Shown in pieces: positions 43,087-53,851 of a DNA stretch of 64,000 nucleotides; within the stretch, counting starts at the first letter, position 1, and every line of letters begins with the position of its first letter. The notes under the pieces are model-generated. The model was given only the letters and a program-made list of their open reading frames with translations, searched no databases and was not told the DNA's origin. The translations under genes were made by a program, and so were the position numbers. The stretch comes from Aurantiacibacter sp. MUD11. GTDB lineage: Bacteria > Pseudomonadota > Alphaproteobacteria > Sphingomonadales > Sphingomonadaceae. Location of the stretch: NCBI RefSeq assembly GCF_026967575.1, contig NZ_CP114054.1, positions 1,612,001 through 1,676,000 on the forward strand, in the 5' to 3' direction.

Positions 43087-43873
43087 ACGGAAACCACGGC
43101 ACGAAGGCCGGCGTGCGGCGGGCGTAGTCAGCGAAGTCCTCGCCATATTTCTCCGCCATGCCGCGCTCGGTCATCGCCGCGCCTGACCATTTCACCAGCG
43201 TGAAGGTTAGGAACAGCGGCCCCGGCAGGGTCCAGATGACGGCGGCCGGATCGACGCTCATCGCCGCCAGCCAGATGCCCCACCAGACGCAGGCATCGCC
43301 GAAGTAGTTGGGGTGCCGGGTGTAGCGCCACAGGCCCTTGTCCATCACCTTGCCCTTGTTGGCCGGATCCGCCTTGAAACGCGCTAGTTGCCAGTCGCCG
43401 ACCCATTCGAAGAAGATGCCCACCAGCCAGAGCGCGAAGCCTGCCCATGCCAGCGTGGTGATCGGCTGGCCCATACCGCTGGCAAGGATGCCCAGCTGTG
43501 CGGGACTGCTGACGATGAACAGCAGCACGCCCTGCATCAGCCACACGCGGATCAGGACAGCCGTGCCCCAATGGCCCTTCGCGCGATCCTCGGCCAGGAT
43601 CCTCACATAGCGCTCGTCCTCGCCGTGGCGGAGGAAACGGCGCAACAGGTAGATGGCCAGGCGCACGCCCCAGAGAACCGCCATCGCCAGCAGCAGCTGC
43701 GCCTGCGGGCCGGGCTCGAAGGTATGGATGAAGCTGAGCAGGGCCAGCACGGCCATCCCGCCGCCCCATACTGCATCCACGAAGCTGACCTTGCCGGTCG
43801 CCAGCGAGACCAGCCACAGCAGCAGCGCCATGACCAGCACGGCGCCGGCGTTAATCAGCAGCGCCTCAGTCAT
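43070..43873 (-). CDS. DUF1295 (steroid 5-alpha-reductase-like) membrane protein
   Basis: A 267-residue protein with about seven hydrophobic segments. GLWRYTRHPNYFGDACVWWG (about residues 190-209) and MAEKYGEDFADYARRTPAF are the DUF1295 motifs, which also occur in isoprenylcysteine methyltransferase-like and steroid-reductase proteins. The enzymatic role is unknown. The start at 43873 overlaps the stop of the acyltransferase by 8 nt. Its 3' end overlaps the convergent M50 gene by 17 nt. Confidence 0.88.
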   Translation of the reverse strand: MTEALLINAGAVLVMALLLWLVSLATGKVSFVDAVWGGGMAVLALLSFIHTFEPGPQAQLLLAMAVLWGVRLAIYLLRRFLRHGEDERYVRILAEDRAKGHWGTAVLIRVWLMQGVLLFIVSSPAQLGILASGMGQPITTLAWAGFALWLVGIFFEWVGDWQLARFKADPANKGKVMDKGLWRYTRHPNYFGDACVWWGIWLAAMSVDPAAVIWTLPGPLFLTFTLVKWSGAAMTERGMAEKYGEDFADYARRTPAFVPWFPSSPRG

Positions 43874-44483
43874 CGCCCTTTTCGGGAAGCTCGGCCACCT
43901 GCGCCGCAAGCACTTCGAAGCGTTCGCAATCGGGCATGGCCCGCTGGTAGAATGCCGCCAGGTGACCGAGGTCCTCGCGGAAATCGCGGGACGGGATAAT
44001 CGGCTCGCCGAAGCCCGCGCGGCCCGTCTCGGCATCGAGCCATGCCGGCACGATGGGAATGCCCGCGCCAGAGGCGATATGGTAGAAACCGCTCTTCCAC
44101 CGACCGTCTGACGAGCGCGTACCTTCGGGGGCGATCACCAGCGCGATCTCGTCCGATTCCTCGATCGCCTTGATCACGCTCTTCACATAGCCCTGCGGCG
44201 AAGCGCGATTGATCGGCATGCCGCCCATATCGAGCATGAACCGCTCCATCGGCCACTTGAACAGCGTGTGCTTGCCGATGAAGCGCGGCTTGATGCCCAC
44301 TTCCTGCACAGCACCGGCGAAGTAGATGAAATCCCAGTTGGAGGTATGCGGCGCGCCGACGAGGATGAACTTCTTCAGTCGCGGCGGATGGTTCTCCAGC
44401 GTGAATCCCTTCCACCGGTACAGGTGGCGCAGCAGCCACCAGACGAAGCGGGAAAGAAGGGTGGGTTTATGCTGGACCATCAA
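43866..44483 (-). CDS. Glycerol-acyltransferase (PlsC-like) family protein
   Basis: A 205-residue acyltransferase with the catalytic HX4D box APHTSNWDF (His46, Asp51) and the late LVIAPEGTRSSDGRWKSGFY. The phrases FIGKHTLFKWPMERFML and GGMPINRASPQ are typical of a PlsC branch found next to DUF1295-type or lipid genes. Acceptor unknown. It is the second acyltransferase in the window, more divergent than the one at 23143. It overlaps the downstream DUF1295 gene by 8 nt. Confidence 0.9.
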   Translation of the reverse strand: MMVQHKPTLLSRFVWWLLRHLYRWKGFTLENHPPRLKKFILVGAPHTSNWDFIYFAGAVQEVGIKPRFIGKHTLFKWPMERFMLDMGGMPINRASPQGYVKSVIKAIEESDEIALVIAPEGTRSSDGRWKSGFYHIASGAGIPIVPAWLDAETGRAGFGEPIIPSRDFREDLGHLAAFYQRAMPDCERFEVLAAQVAELPEKGDD

Positions 44484-44528
44484 TCCATTTCCTACTCCTG
44501 CCAGTCGAAGGCTTTTCGACAGAATGTA

Positions 44529-45068
44529 CTAGCGACGTGCACGATTGCGGACGTAGCGCTCGAGAATGTCCTTTCGGGCTTCCTCGGGGTGAGTGGCGAG
44601 GCGCAAGATTCGAAAATTGATCCGAGTTGCCCAAAGCATCAACAGACCAAATATCAATACAAAGGCCAGTGCCGTATGGGTCATGTCCCACCAGTATGCT
44701 GGATCTTCCACGATCCTTTCCCAGATCTCGCGATCAGGGCCCTGCAAGTCAGACTCCAAATCACGACTTGCTTCCCATCCTACATAGGCAAAGCTCGCAA
44801 CGAAAACCGTGGCCGTCACTAAAAGATCATCAAATAACGCTTTCCCAAAATCGTAGATGGCCCGGAATCTGTCCTCTCGGTATTCTCGAATTTTCTTTAA
44901 ATCATGAACCCCGGTTGTACGCTGCGCTTGCCTGGCCAACTTTGAGAAGCGAGAAGCCCATTGGGTTAGCATGCGCCTGCCGATGCGCAGGGTTGCAAGA
45001 AGCAAACCTCCGAAAACGATCACGTTAGCCGCAGCGGTAGCTTCTTCTGACGAAAAGAAATCTAACAT
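44529..45068 (-). CDS. Hypothetical membrane protein, lower G+C, directly after mccB
   Basis: A 179-residue protein that starts MLDFFSSEEATAAANVIVFG, with one hydrophobic segment near the N-terminus (about 11-31), a charged linker with KKIREYREDRFRAIYDFGKA, then two more (about 83-103 and 130-155), and ends in a basic tail. A 60-nt sample (44641-44700) is 47% G+C, below its neighbours. It begins 2 nt after the mccB stop, where mccA would be expected. The much longer frame reaching 45395 is the reading through mccB and is not coding. Function unknown. Confidence 0.75.
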   Translation of the reverse strand: MLDFFSSEEATAAANVIVFGGLLLATLRIGRRMLTQWASRFSKLARQAQRTTGVHDLKKIREYREDRFRAIYDFGKALFDDLLVTATVFVASFAYVGWEASRDLESDLQGPDREIWERIVEDPAYWWDMTHTALAFVLIFGLLMLWATRINFRILRLATHPEEARKDILERYVRNRARR

Positions 45069-45070
45069 CG

Positions 45071-46668
<1,598 letters not shown>

Positions 46669-46672
<4 letters not shown>

Positions 46673-47721
46673 TCGGTCTCGCTGGCAAGGTGCTCGGCAA
46701 AGAAGGGCAATACCACGCTGCTGAACCGCTCGCCGATGCGGTTCACGTGGTTGCCGTCGTAGGTTTCGAAAATGTGCTCGATCCCGAAGCGCTCGAGCTG
46801 CTGGCTGATCAGCGTGTCGTCGCGGATCAGCCCGTCCTCGGTGCCGACGTCGGAGCCGATGGCTGCGAAGCTTTCCAGCGCCTCGACATGGCCCGCGACC
46901 ATCGCCAGCGGCGAATTGGCGGCCCATTGCGCAAGCACCAACCGGTCGACGCTGCCATCCTCGGCCAGTGGCCACTGGACGTAGAACGGCGGGTTGGTCG
47001 GGTCCGGTGCCCAGGCAGTGGCGCTGGCCAGCCCCGCGCGCATGCCGAAGCCGGAATCGTCGACACCCTCGCGCGGCACGGCAGCCATGGCGGCAGCGCT
47101 TTCGGGCGTTTCATTGCGCGGGCTGACGCAGCAGGCACTCTGCGCCCAGATGGCGTTGAACACCTCTGGATGCGTCATGCCCACCACCCAGGTGCCGTAT
47201 CCGCCCATCGAGTGGCCGGCAAGGCCGCGTCCCTCGCGGGTCGGGATGGTGCGGTAATGGCTGTCAACATAGGCGACGAGGTCGGTGGCGATGAAGTCGC
47301 GGAAATTGCCGACGGTGACGGAGTTCGAATACATCGAGCCACCCATGGCGGTTAGCGTATCGGGCACCACCACGATGAACTCGCGGCCTTCGGCGGCATT
47401 GTCCGCCACAGCCGTCGGCACCTGCATGTAGTCGTAGAAGTCGCGGCCCGAGATGGCGAAGCCGTGCAGGTAGTACACCACCGGGTAATGCCGCTCCGGG
47501 CTGCTGGCGTAGCTTGGCGGCAGCACCACCATCACGCTGCGGGTCGCGCTGTTTTCCTCGAGGTTGCCTTCTAGGCTAGCCCCGTGGACGAACACTTCCT
47601 CGACCGTGATGCCCTCGGGAATGACGGCATCGGGCGCGGTGATGTTCTGCGCCGTGGCAGGCACTGCAACCAGCGCCAGCGCGGCGGCGAGCAGCTTGCC
47701 GGAGATCGACTTACTGGGCAT
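46669..47721 (-). CDS. Exported alpha/beta-hydrolase, esterase family (second of a tandem pair)
   Basis: A 350-residue secreted serine hydrolase. The start at 47721 gives a signal peptide ([20 protein letters not shown] to PATAQ); [20 protein letters not shown] is the first strand-helix unit and [16 protein letters not shown] carries the nucleophilic serine of the esterase D/antigen 85-like fold. [13 protein letters not shown] near the end carries the candidate catalytic histidine. It overlaps the upstream paralogue by 11 nt and mccB by 4 nt. Substrate unknown. Confidence 0.9.
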
Positions 47722-48730
47722 CGAGATGCTCCGCGAAGAAGGGCAGCACATGGGTGCGAATGCGTTCGCGGATGCGGTTGCCGTGGTCGCCTTCATAGAG
47801 TTCGAAATCGTATTCGATGCCGAAATGATCGAGCTGTTCGCGCCATTGGCGGTTGGGTTCCAGCAGGAAGTCCTGGTCGCCGATATCCATCGCGAAGCCC
47901 TCCAGCGCGTGCAGTTCCGGAAGGTACTGCGGCAGCAGCACGATGGGCGAATTGGCAGCAAGGCGATAGTTCACCAACGGATCTAGCGAGCCGTCTTCTC
48001 GCAGGCCGGAATCGGCCTTCAGGAAGCCCTCATCTCGCGGATCGGGTGACCATGCAGCCAGCGTGGAAACCTGCGCCAGCCCGCCGAAATCTGCAGCGGC
48101 AACGTCTTCCGGGCTCATGCCGTCGATGCGGGCCGCGTCCTCGGCCGACAAAGTCATCGGTTCGAGGCAGCAGGCGCTCATCATGTAGATGGAGGAGAAA
48201 ATGCCCGGCCGGTGCATGGCGATGCGGATCGTGCCGTAACCGCCCATCGAGTGTCCGGCGAGTCCGCGCGAGGCAGGATCGGCGATGGTGCGGTAGTTGG
48301 CATCCACCCAGTTCACCAAGTCGTTCGCCACCATGCTTTCGTAATCACCCACGGTCGGACCCGAGGAATAGAATCCGCCGCGCAGCTTCGAGAAGCCGTC
48401 GGGCATCACCATGATGAAATCGTGGCCCGCCTCGCTGGCGGCCTGCACCGCCTCGTCTAGCCGGAAACCGGCCTGCTGCACATCCACCGGCATCCAGTAG
48501 CCGTGCAGGTAATAGACCACCGGATAGCGCTTGTCCGGGTTCTCGTCATAGCCGGGAGGGGTAACGACGACGACGGAGCGAGCCGTCGAATTGCCTTCCA
48601 GGTTACCCGCCAGCGACGGGGCTTCAAAGGTAGTCTCGGTTACGCGGGCACTTTCCTGCGCGGCGACAGGTGCGGCAACAAGCAGCGCGGCGGCTGCAAC
48701 GCCGAAAGCGGCGGTCACGGTCTTCAGCAT
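47711..48730 (-). CDS. Exported alpha/beta-hydrolase, esterase family (first of a tandem pair)
   Basis: A 339-residue secreted serine hydrolase paralogous to its downstream neighbour: signal peptide MLKTVTAAFGVAAAALLVAA to [41 protein letters not shown] with the nucleophile serine and YEGDHGNRIRERIR with the candidate histidine. Shared phrases NLEGNSTARSVVVVTPPGYD versus [20 protein letters not shown] show a tandem duplication. It lies 10 nt downstream of ivd. Export of an esterase inside a leucine-catabolism operon is odd; the substrate is unknown. Confidence 0.9.
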   Translation of the reverse strand: MLKTVTAAFGVAAAALLVAAPVAAQESARVTETTFEAPSLAGNLEGNSTARSVVVVTPPGYDENPDKRYPVVYYLHGYWMPVDVQQAGFRLDEAVQAASEAGHDFIMVMPDGFSKLRGGFYSSGPTVGDYESMVANDLVNWVDANYRTIADPASRGLAGHSMGGYGTIRIAMHRPGIFSSIYMMSACCLEPMTLSAEDAARIDGMSPEDVAAADFGGLAQVSTLAAWSPDPRDEGFLKADSGLREDGSLDPLVNYRLAANSPIVLLPQYLPELHALEGFAMDIGDQDFLLEPNRQWREQLDHFGIEYDFELYEGDHGNRIRERIRTHVLPFFAEHLDAQ

Positions 48731-48740
48731 GGCTCTCCCC

Positions 48741-49901
48741 TCAGGCGCCGATCAGCTCCCTCCCGATCAGCATGCGCCTGATTTCGTTCGTTCCGGCGCC
48801 AATGTCCAGCAGCTTCGCGTCGCGCAGGTAGCGTTCCACCGGCCAGTCGGTGGTGTAGCCGGCCCCACCCAGCGCCTGCACCGCCTCGCCCGCGGCGCGG
48901 AAGGCGTTCTCGCTGGCGAGTAGGATTGCACCGGCGGCATCGAAGCGGGTGGTCTGGCCATTGTCGCAGGCCCGCGCCACGGCATAGGCGTAGGCACGCG
49001 CCGATTGCAGCGCGACGTACATGTCCGCGACCTTGGCCTGCAGCAGCTGGAAGCTGCCGATCGGCTTGCCGAACTGGGTGCGTTCGCGGACGTAGGGGAT
49101 CACCGTGTCGAGACAGGCCTGCATGATGCCCAGCTGTACGCCGGACAGCACCACGCGCTCGTAGTCGAGCCCGCTCATCAGCACCTTCACGCCCTCGCCT
49201 ACCTTGCCGAGCACGTTCTCTTCGGGAACGTGGCAGTCCTCGAACACCAGTTCGCTGGTGATCGAGCCGCGCATGCCCATCTTCTCGATCTTCTGGCCCG
49301 GCTTGAAGCCCACCATGTCCTTCTCGATGAGGAAGGCGGTGATGCCCTTGCTGCCCGCGCCCTGGTCGGTCTTGGCATAGACCACCAGCGTTTCCGCGAC
49401 ATGGCCGTTGGTGATCCAGAACTTGGTGCCATTGAGCAGGAAGCCGCCCTGCACCGCATCGGCCTTCAGCTTCATCGAGACCACGTCCGATCCGGCACCG
49501 GGTTCGCTCATGGCGAGCGCGCCGACATGGTCGCCGCTGATCAGGCCCGGCAGGTACTTGGCCTTCTGCTCAGCGTTGCCCCAGCGGGCGATCTGGTTGA
49601 CGCAGAGGTTGGAATGCGCGCCGTAGGACAGGCCGATGGCGGCGCTGGCGCGGCTCACTTCTTCCACCGCGATGGTATGTTCCAGGTAGCCCAGTCCGGT
49701 GCCGCCGTCCGCCTCGCTCACGGTCATGCCGTGCAAGCCCAGTTCGCCCATTTCCGGCCACAGTTCGACCGGGAACCAGTCCTCGCGATCGGCCTTGGCG
49801 GCAAGCGGGGCAATCCGCTCGTCGGCGAATCGCGCGACGCTCTCGCGGATCATCTGGGCTTCTTCGGTCAGGCCGAAGTCGAAATCGGGCGTGGCGCGCA
49901 T
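48741..49901 (-). CDS. ivd: Isovaleryl-CoA dehydrogenase
   Basis: FAD acyl-CoA dehydrogenase oxidising isovaleryl-CoA to 3-methylcrotonyl-CoA in leucine catabolism. The 386-residue protein has GALAMSEPGAGSDVVSMKLK, KFWITNGHVAETLVVYAKT, and MSGLDYERVVLSGVQLGIMQ, whose Glu in LDYER is at the position used by isovaleryl-CoA dehydrogenases instead of the C-terminal Glu of other members. It heads the leftward operon with the esterases and mccB and is divergent from the HWE kinase. The start at 49901 was preferred to one 13 codons upstream. Confidence 0.95.
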   Translation of the reverse strand: MRATPDFDFGLTEEAQMIRESVARFADERIAPLAAKADREDWFPVELWPEMGELGLHGMTVSEADGGTGLGYLEHTIAVEEVSRASAAIGLSYGAHSNLCVNQIARWGNAEQKAKYLPGLISGDHVGALAMSEPGAGSDVVSMKLKADAVQGGFLLNGTKFWITNGHVAETLVVYAKTDQGAGSKGITAFLIEKDMVGFKPGQKIEKMGMRGSITSELVFEDCHVPEENVLGKVGEGVKVLMSGLDYERVVLSGVQLGIMQACLDTVIPYVRERTQFGKPIGSFQLLQAKVADMYVALQSARAYAYAVARACDNGQTTRFDAAGAILLASENAFRAAGEAVQALGGAGYTTDWPVERYLRDAKLLDIGAGTNEIRRMLIGRELIGA

Positions 49902-50027
49902 GGTGTGTTCGAGCTCCTCTGCTGCCCCGGCCTGTAGCAATCGCGGGCGTCAAGGCAAACAGGTTACATTCGCAACTTTCCCATTCCGCTAGGATTCGGG
50001 TGGCCTTCCAGCTAGGTACGGCAACAG

Positions 50028-51545
50028 ATGAACCTCTACGATCCCCAGACCGCTCCGAACATGTCCGCGCCGCGGGCGGAATTCGACGACGAGGCGAAAC
50101 GCCTCGAGGTGGTCGAGAGCTTCGAAGCCGAAGAACTGACGAGCGATCCGGAACTGCAGGCCATCGTCGATTTCGCCGCCCAGCTGTGCGGCGCGCCGGT
50201 TTCGGTGGTGACCTTGCTGGAGGAGAATCAGCAACGTTTCCTCGCCCGCAAGGGGACCGAAGAGACACGGACGCCGCGCGGGATAGCCTTCTGCAACCAC
50301 ACCCTCGGCAGTTCCGACCTGCTGGAGGTGATGGACGCGACCGCAGACGAACGGTTTGCCGACAACCCGCTGGTCACCGATCCGCCGGACATCCGGTATT
50401 ATGCCGGCCAGCCGCTGGTGTCCGAGGAAGGCGCATCGCTCGGCACACTCTGCGTAATCGACACCAAGCCGCATGCCGAGCCGCTGAACGATTTCCAGCG
50501 CCGGGGCCTGGAGGTACTGGCGCAGGCGGCGCTGCGGCGGCTGGAAGCCCGGCGCAGCGAGATTCGCGCCCAGCAGGCGATTGCCGAGCGCGAGGAGCGC
50601 CTGCGGCGCATGATCGAGGGCGTGCCGCAGATTGCCTGGTCTGCCAATGCCGAGGGCAACTTCGACTATTTCAACCGTCGCTGGGAAGAGCGCACCGGCG
50701 CTCCCCCGCCCAAGCTGGCGGACGACTGGCGCCCATTTGTCCACCCCGATGATGCGGACGAAGTCTTCGCCGAATGGGAGCGCTGTTTCGCCGCCGGCGA
50801 GGAGTTCGAGAGCGAATATCGCCTGCGCATGGCCGACGGCCGTTGGGAATGGGTGCTCTCGCTGGCAGTGCCGGTGTCGGAAAGCGCGGGCGATCCCGTG
50901 CGCTGGTTCGGCACGCTGACCGATATCGACGAAGTCCGCAGCGCGCTGGAAGAGCGCGATCTGCTGGCGAAAGAACTGTCGCACCGGATCAAGAACATCT
51001 TCGCCGTCGTGATCGGCCTTGCCACGCTGAAGGCCCGCAAGACGCCCGAGCACGAGCCGTTTGCCCGGGACCTGACGCAGGTGCTGCGCGCACTCGGCCG
51101 GGCGCATGAATTCGTCCGTCCTCACCAAGGTCCCGTCCAGGACAGCCTGCACGGACTGCTGGCCTCCCTGTTCAGCCCCTATGACGAGAGTGACGGCCAG
51201 CCGCGGGTGCGGGTGAACGGTTTCGATACGCCGGTATGCGCGCGCGCCGCGACGCCGCTGGCGCTGGTGTTCCACGAACTGGCCACCAATTCCGCCAAGT
51301 ATGGCGCGCTGTCGAACGACGCCGGCTATGTCGAACTCGACGCCGAGGATCGCGGCGATGCCATCGCCCTGACCTGGCGCGAGCATGGCGGTCCGCAGGT
51401 GGAGGACGATGGCATCCGGGGCTTCGGATCGCGGCTCGTGGAAATGAGCGTCACCGGCCAGTTGCAGGGCACCTGGGACCGGCATTTCGAGCCGAACGGG
51501 CTGGTCGTCGAACTGACGATGGCGAAAACCGCGCTGGCGGACTGA
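50028..51545 (+). CDS. HWE-family histidine kinase with GAF and PAS domains
   Basis: A 505-residue cytoplasmic sensor kinase without membrane segments. Domains in order: GAF-like (about 40-172, VVTLLEENQQRFLARKG, LGTLCVIDTKP), PAS with PAC (about 190-305), and the HWE kinase core with phosphoacceptor His319 (ELSHRIKNIFAVVIGL), FHELATNSAKYGALS (N-box) and the WxE signature in ALTWREHGGP, then GIRGFGSRLVE (G-box). HWE kinases often control the general stress response or light and redox signals. No response regulator is adjacent; instead the stop abuts the GTG start of an ABC importer gene. Confidence 0.93.
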   Translation: MNLYDPQTAPNMSAPRAEFDDEAKRLEVVESFEAEELTSDPELQAIVDFAAQLCGAPVSVVTLLEENQQRFLARKGTEETRTPRGIAFCNHTLGSSDLLEVMDATADERFADNPLVTDPPDIRYYAGQPLVSEEGASLGTLCVIDTKPHAEPLNDFQRRGLEVLAQAALRRLEARRSEIRAQQAIAEREERLRRMIEGVPQIAWSANAEGNFDYFNRRWEERTGAPPPKLADDWRPFVHPDDADEVFAEWERCFAAGEEFESEYRLRMADGRWEWVLSLAVPVSESAGDPVRWFGTLTDIDEVRSALEERDLLAKELSHRIKNIFAVVIGLATLKARKTPEHEPFARDLTQVLRALGRAHEFVRPHQGPVQDSLHGLLASLFSPYDESDGQPRVRVNGFDTPVCARAATPLALVFHELATNSAKYGALSNDAGYVELDAEDRGDAIALTWREHGGPQVEDDGIRGFGSRLVEMSVTGQLQGTWDRHFEPNGLVVELTMAKTALAD

Positions 51546-52313
51546 GTGTCCGGGGCTGCTCCAGCCTTTCTGCGCTGCGAGGCGCTGTCCAAGCATTACG
51601 ATGGCACGCGGGCGCTGCGCGATGTCTCGCTCGGCATTGCCGCAGGCGAATTCGTGGCGCTGGTCGGCGCATCGGGTTCGGGCAAGTCGACGCTGCTCAA
51701 GTGCATCAACCGGCTGGTGGAGCCGAACGAAGGCCGGGTGCTGCTGGACGGGCAAGACGTGGCCAGGAGCCAGCCCGCACGGCTGCGCCGCCGCATCGGC
51801 TATGTCTTCCAGGGCATCGGCCTGTTTCCGCACATGACGGTGGGCGAGAACATCGCCCTCGGTGCACGGCTGGAGGGTCAGCGCCTGGACGAGGCGCGCA
51901 TCGCCGAGCTGCTGGCGCTGGTGGAGCTCGAGCCGGAAATGGCCGCGCGCCTGCCGGCGGAAATGTCGGGCGGTCAGCGCCAGCGTGTGGGCGTCGCGCG
52001 CGCGCTGGCGACCGATTCCCACCTGCTGCTGATGGACGAGCCGTTCGGCGCGCTGGACCCGATCACGCGCGGGCAACTGGGCGAGCGCGTGCGCCGCCTG
52101 CACGACGAGCTCGGCCTTACCACGGTGATCGTGACGCATGACATGGCCGAGGCGTTGCTGCTGGCCACCCGCGTGCTGGTGATGGACGCCGGACGCATCG
52201 TCGCCGATGCCACGCCCGCGCAATTGCTGGCCGGCGAAGGCGGTGAGGTGGCGCAGGCGCTGGTCGCCGTGCCGCGCGCACAGGCGCAGGCCCTGGCGGG
52301 GATCGCCCCGTGA
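51546..52313 (+). CDS. Osmoprotectant-type (OpuCA-like) ABC transporter ATP-binding protein
   Basis: A 255-residue ATPase: Walker A LVGASGSGKSTLLKCINRLV, signature MSGGQRQRVGVARALATD, Walker B LLLMDEPFGALDPITRGQLG and TVIVTHDMAEALLLATRVLV, the pattern of quaternary-amine or osmoprotectant importer ATPases. There is no C-terminal CBS pair, so it is the short form. The GTG start follows the kinase stop with no gap, and the next gene overlaps by 4 nt. An ergothioneine importer (EgtV) of the same ATPase family is an alternative. Confidence 0.9.
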   Translation: MSGAAPAFLRCEALSKHYDGTRALRDVSLGIAAGEFVALVGASGSGKSTLLKCINRLVEPNEGRVLLDGQDVARSQPARLRRRIGYVFQGIGLFPHMTVGENIALGARLEGQRLDEARIAELLALVELEPEMAARLPAEMSGGQRQRVGVARALATDSHLLLMDEPFGALDPITRGQLGERVRRLHDELGLTTVIVTHDMAEALLLATRVLVMDAGRIVADATPAQLLAGEGGEVAQALVAVPRAQAQALAGIAP

Positions 52314-53851
52314 ACGGGCTGCTCGAAGCGCTGCTGGGGCTAGGCCCGCAACTGGCCGAGCACGTGTTGCTGAGCGCGGCAGCCGTGGCGCTCGGTATCG
52401 CGCTGGCCTTGCCGCTGGCGGTCTGGGCCAGCCGTTCGCCTCCGGTCGCCAGGGTCACCCTCGGCTTCGCCAGCCTCGTGCAGACCATCCCCGCGCTGGC
52501 GCTGCTGGCCTTGTTCTTCCCCGTGCTGCTGGCTGCCCGCGCCGTGTTCGGCGAGGGGCTGCCGACGCTTGGCTTCCTGCCCGCGTGGCTGGCGCTGGCG
52601 CTCTATGCGCTGCTGCCGATCCTGCGCAATGCGGTCACCGCCCTCACCAACCTCGATGCCGAACTGATCGAGGCGGCTGACGGCCTCGGCATGACCGGCT
52701 GGCAGCGCTTGCGGCTGGTCGAGGCCCCGCTGGCCGCGCCCTTCGTGATGGCCGGCATCCGCACCGCCAGCGTCTGGACCATCGGCGCGGCGACGCTTGC
52801 CACCACCATCGGCCAGCGCAGCCTGGGCGACCCGATCTTCGCCGGCTTGCAGACGCAGAACTGGGTGCTGGTGCTGGCGGGCTGCATCGCGAGCGCGGGC
52901 CTGGCGCTGGTGGCCGATGCGCTGTTCGGCGTGGTCGAGCGCGGCTTTCGCGAACGGCGCCCGCGCGTGGCGCTGGGCGGCGGCCTGCTGGCCCTGCTCG
53001 GTATCGCCCTTGCCTCAGCGAGCCTGCTCGACTGGCGCGGCGATAACGAACGGGACACGGTGGTAATCGGCGCCAAGGGCTTTTCCGAGCAGTACATTCT
53101 CGCCCGCGCCATCGGCATGACGCTGGAGCAGGCCGGTTACCGCGTCGAATATCGCGAGGGGCTGGGATCGGCAGTGGTCCACAATGCCATCGCCAGCGGG
53201 GCGATCGACGTGTCCATCGACTACACCGGCACGCTCTGGACCAACCAGCTTCGCCGCACCGACAATCCCGGCCGGCAGGCGATGTATGACGAACTGGTGC
53301 GTTGGGAAGCCGAGACCAGCGGCGCACGCGTGCTGGGCCGGCTGGGGTTCGAGAATGCCTATGGGCTGGCAGTGCGGCAGGACGTGGCCGAACGCCAGGG
53401 CCTCGAATCCATCGCCGATCTTGCGCCGATTGCGGGCCAGCTGACCGTGGGCGGCGACCCGGAATTCTTCGAGCGACCCGAATGGTTCGCCGTGCGCGAT
53501 GCCTATGATCTCTCCTTCGCCGCGCAGCGCAATTTCTCGCCCACCTTCATGTATAATGCGCTGCAATCGGGCGAGGCCGACGTGATCAGCGCCTATACCT
53601 CGGACGGACGCATCGCGGCGGATAGCCTGGTGGTGCTGGAAGATCCGCGCGGCGCCTTCCCCAACTACGACGCCATCATCCTGCTCTCACCGACCATTGC
53701 CGATGACGGGCGGTTGGCAGAGGCGCTCTCCCCGTTGCTGGGTGCAATCGATGTCGAGACGATGCGCGAGGCGAACTATATGGTCGATCGCGAGGACGAC
53801 AAGCGCACCCCCGAAGCAGCGGCACGCTGGCTGCTGGACGCTATTCGCTGA
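52310..53851 (+). CDS. Osmoprotectant/quaternary-amine ABC importer: fused permease and substrate-binding protein
   Basis: A 513-residue protein: the N-terminal half (about 1-215) is a five- to six-helix permease with the EAADGLGMTGWQRLRLVEAP coupling loop, then one more hydrophobic segment (about 223-240), then a ProX/OpuCC-type substrate-binding domain (about 247-513) starting VIGAKGFSEQYILARAIGMT and containing AIDVSIDYTGTLWTNQLRR. Such permease-SBP fusions are the OpuF/EgtU layout, seen for glycine betaine, carnitine or ergothioneine. The ligand cannot be told without the pocket alignment. The 3' end overlaps midA by 11 nt, convergently. Confidence 0.92.
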   Translation: MNGLLEALLGLGPQLAEHVLLSAAAVALGIALALPLAVWASRSPPVARVTLGFASLVQTIPALALLALFFPVLLAARAVFGEGLPTLGFLPAWLALALYALLPILRNAVTALTNLDAELIEAADGLGMTGWQRLRLVEAPLAAPFVMAGIRTASVWTIGAATLATTIGQRSLGDPIFAGLQTQNWVLVLAGCIASAGLALVADALFGVVERGFRERRPRVALGGGLLALLGIALASASLLDWRGDNERDTVVIGAKGFSEQYILARAIGMTLEQAGYRVEYREGLGSAVVHNAIASGAIDVSIDYTGTLWTNQLRRTDNPGRQAMYDELVRWEAETSGARVLGRLGFENAYGLAVRQDVAERQGLESIADLAPIAGQLTVGGDPEFFERPEWFAVRDAYDLSFAAQRNFSPTFMYNALQSGEADVISAYTSDGRIAADSLVVLEDPRGAFPNYDAIILLSPTIADDGRLAEALSPLLGAIDVETMREANYMVDREDDKRTPEAAARWLLDAIR

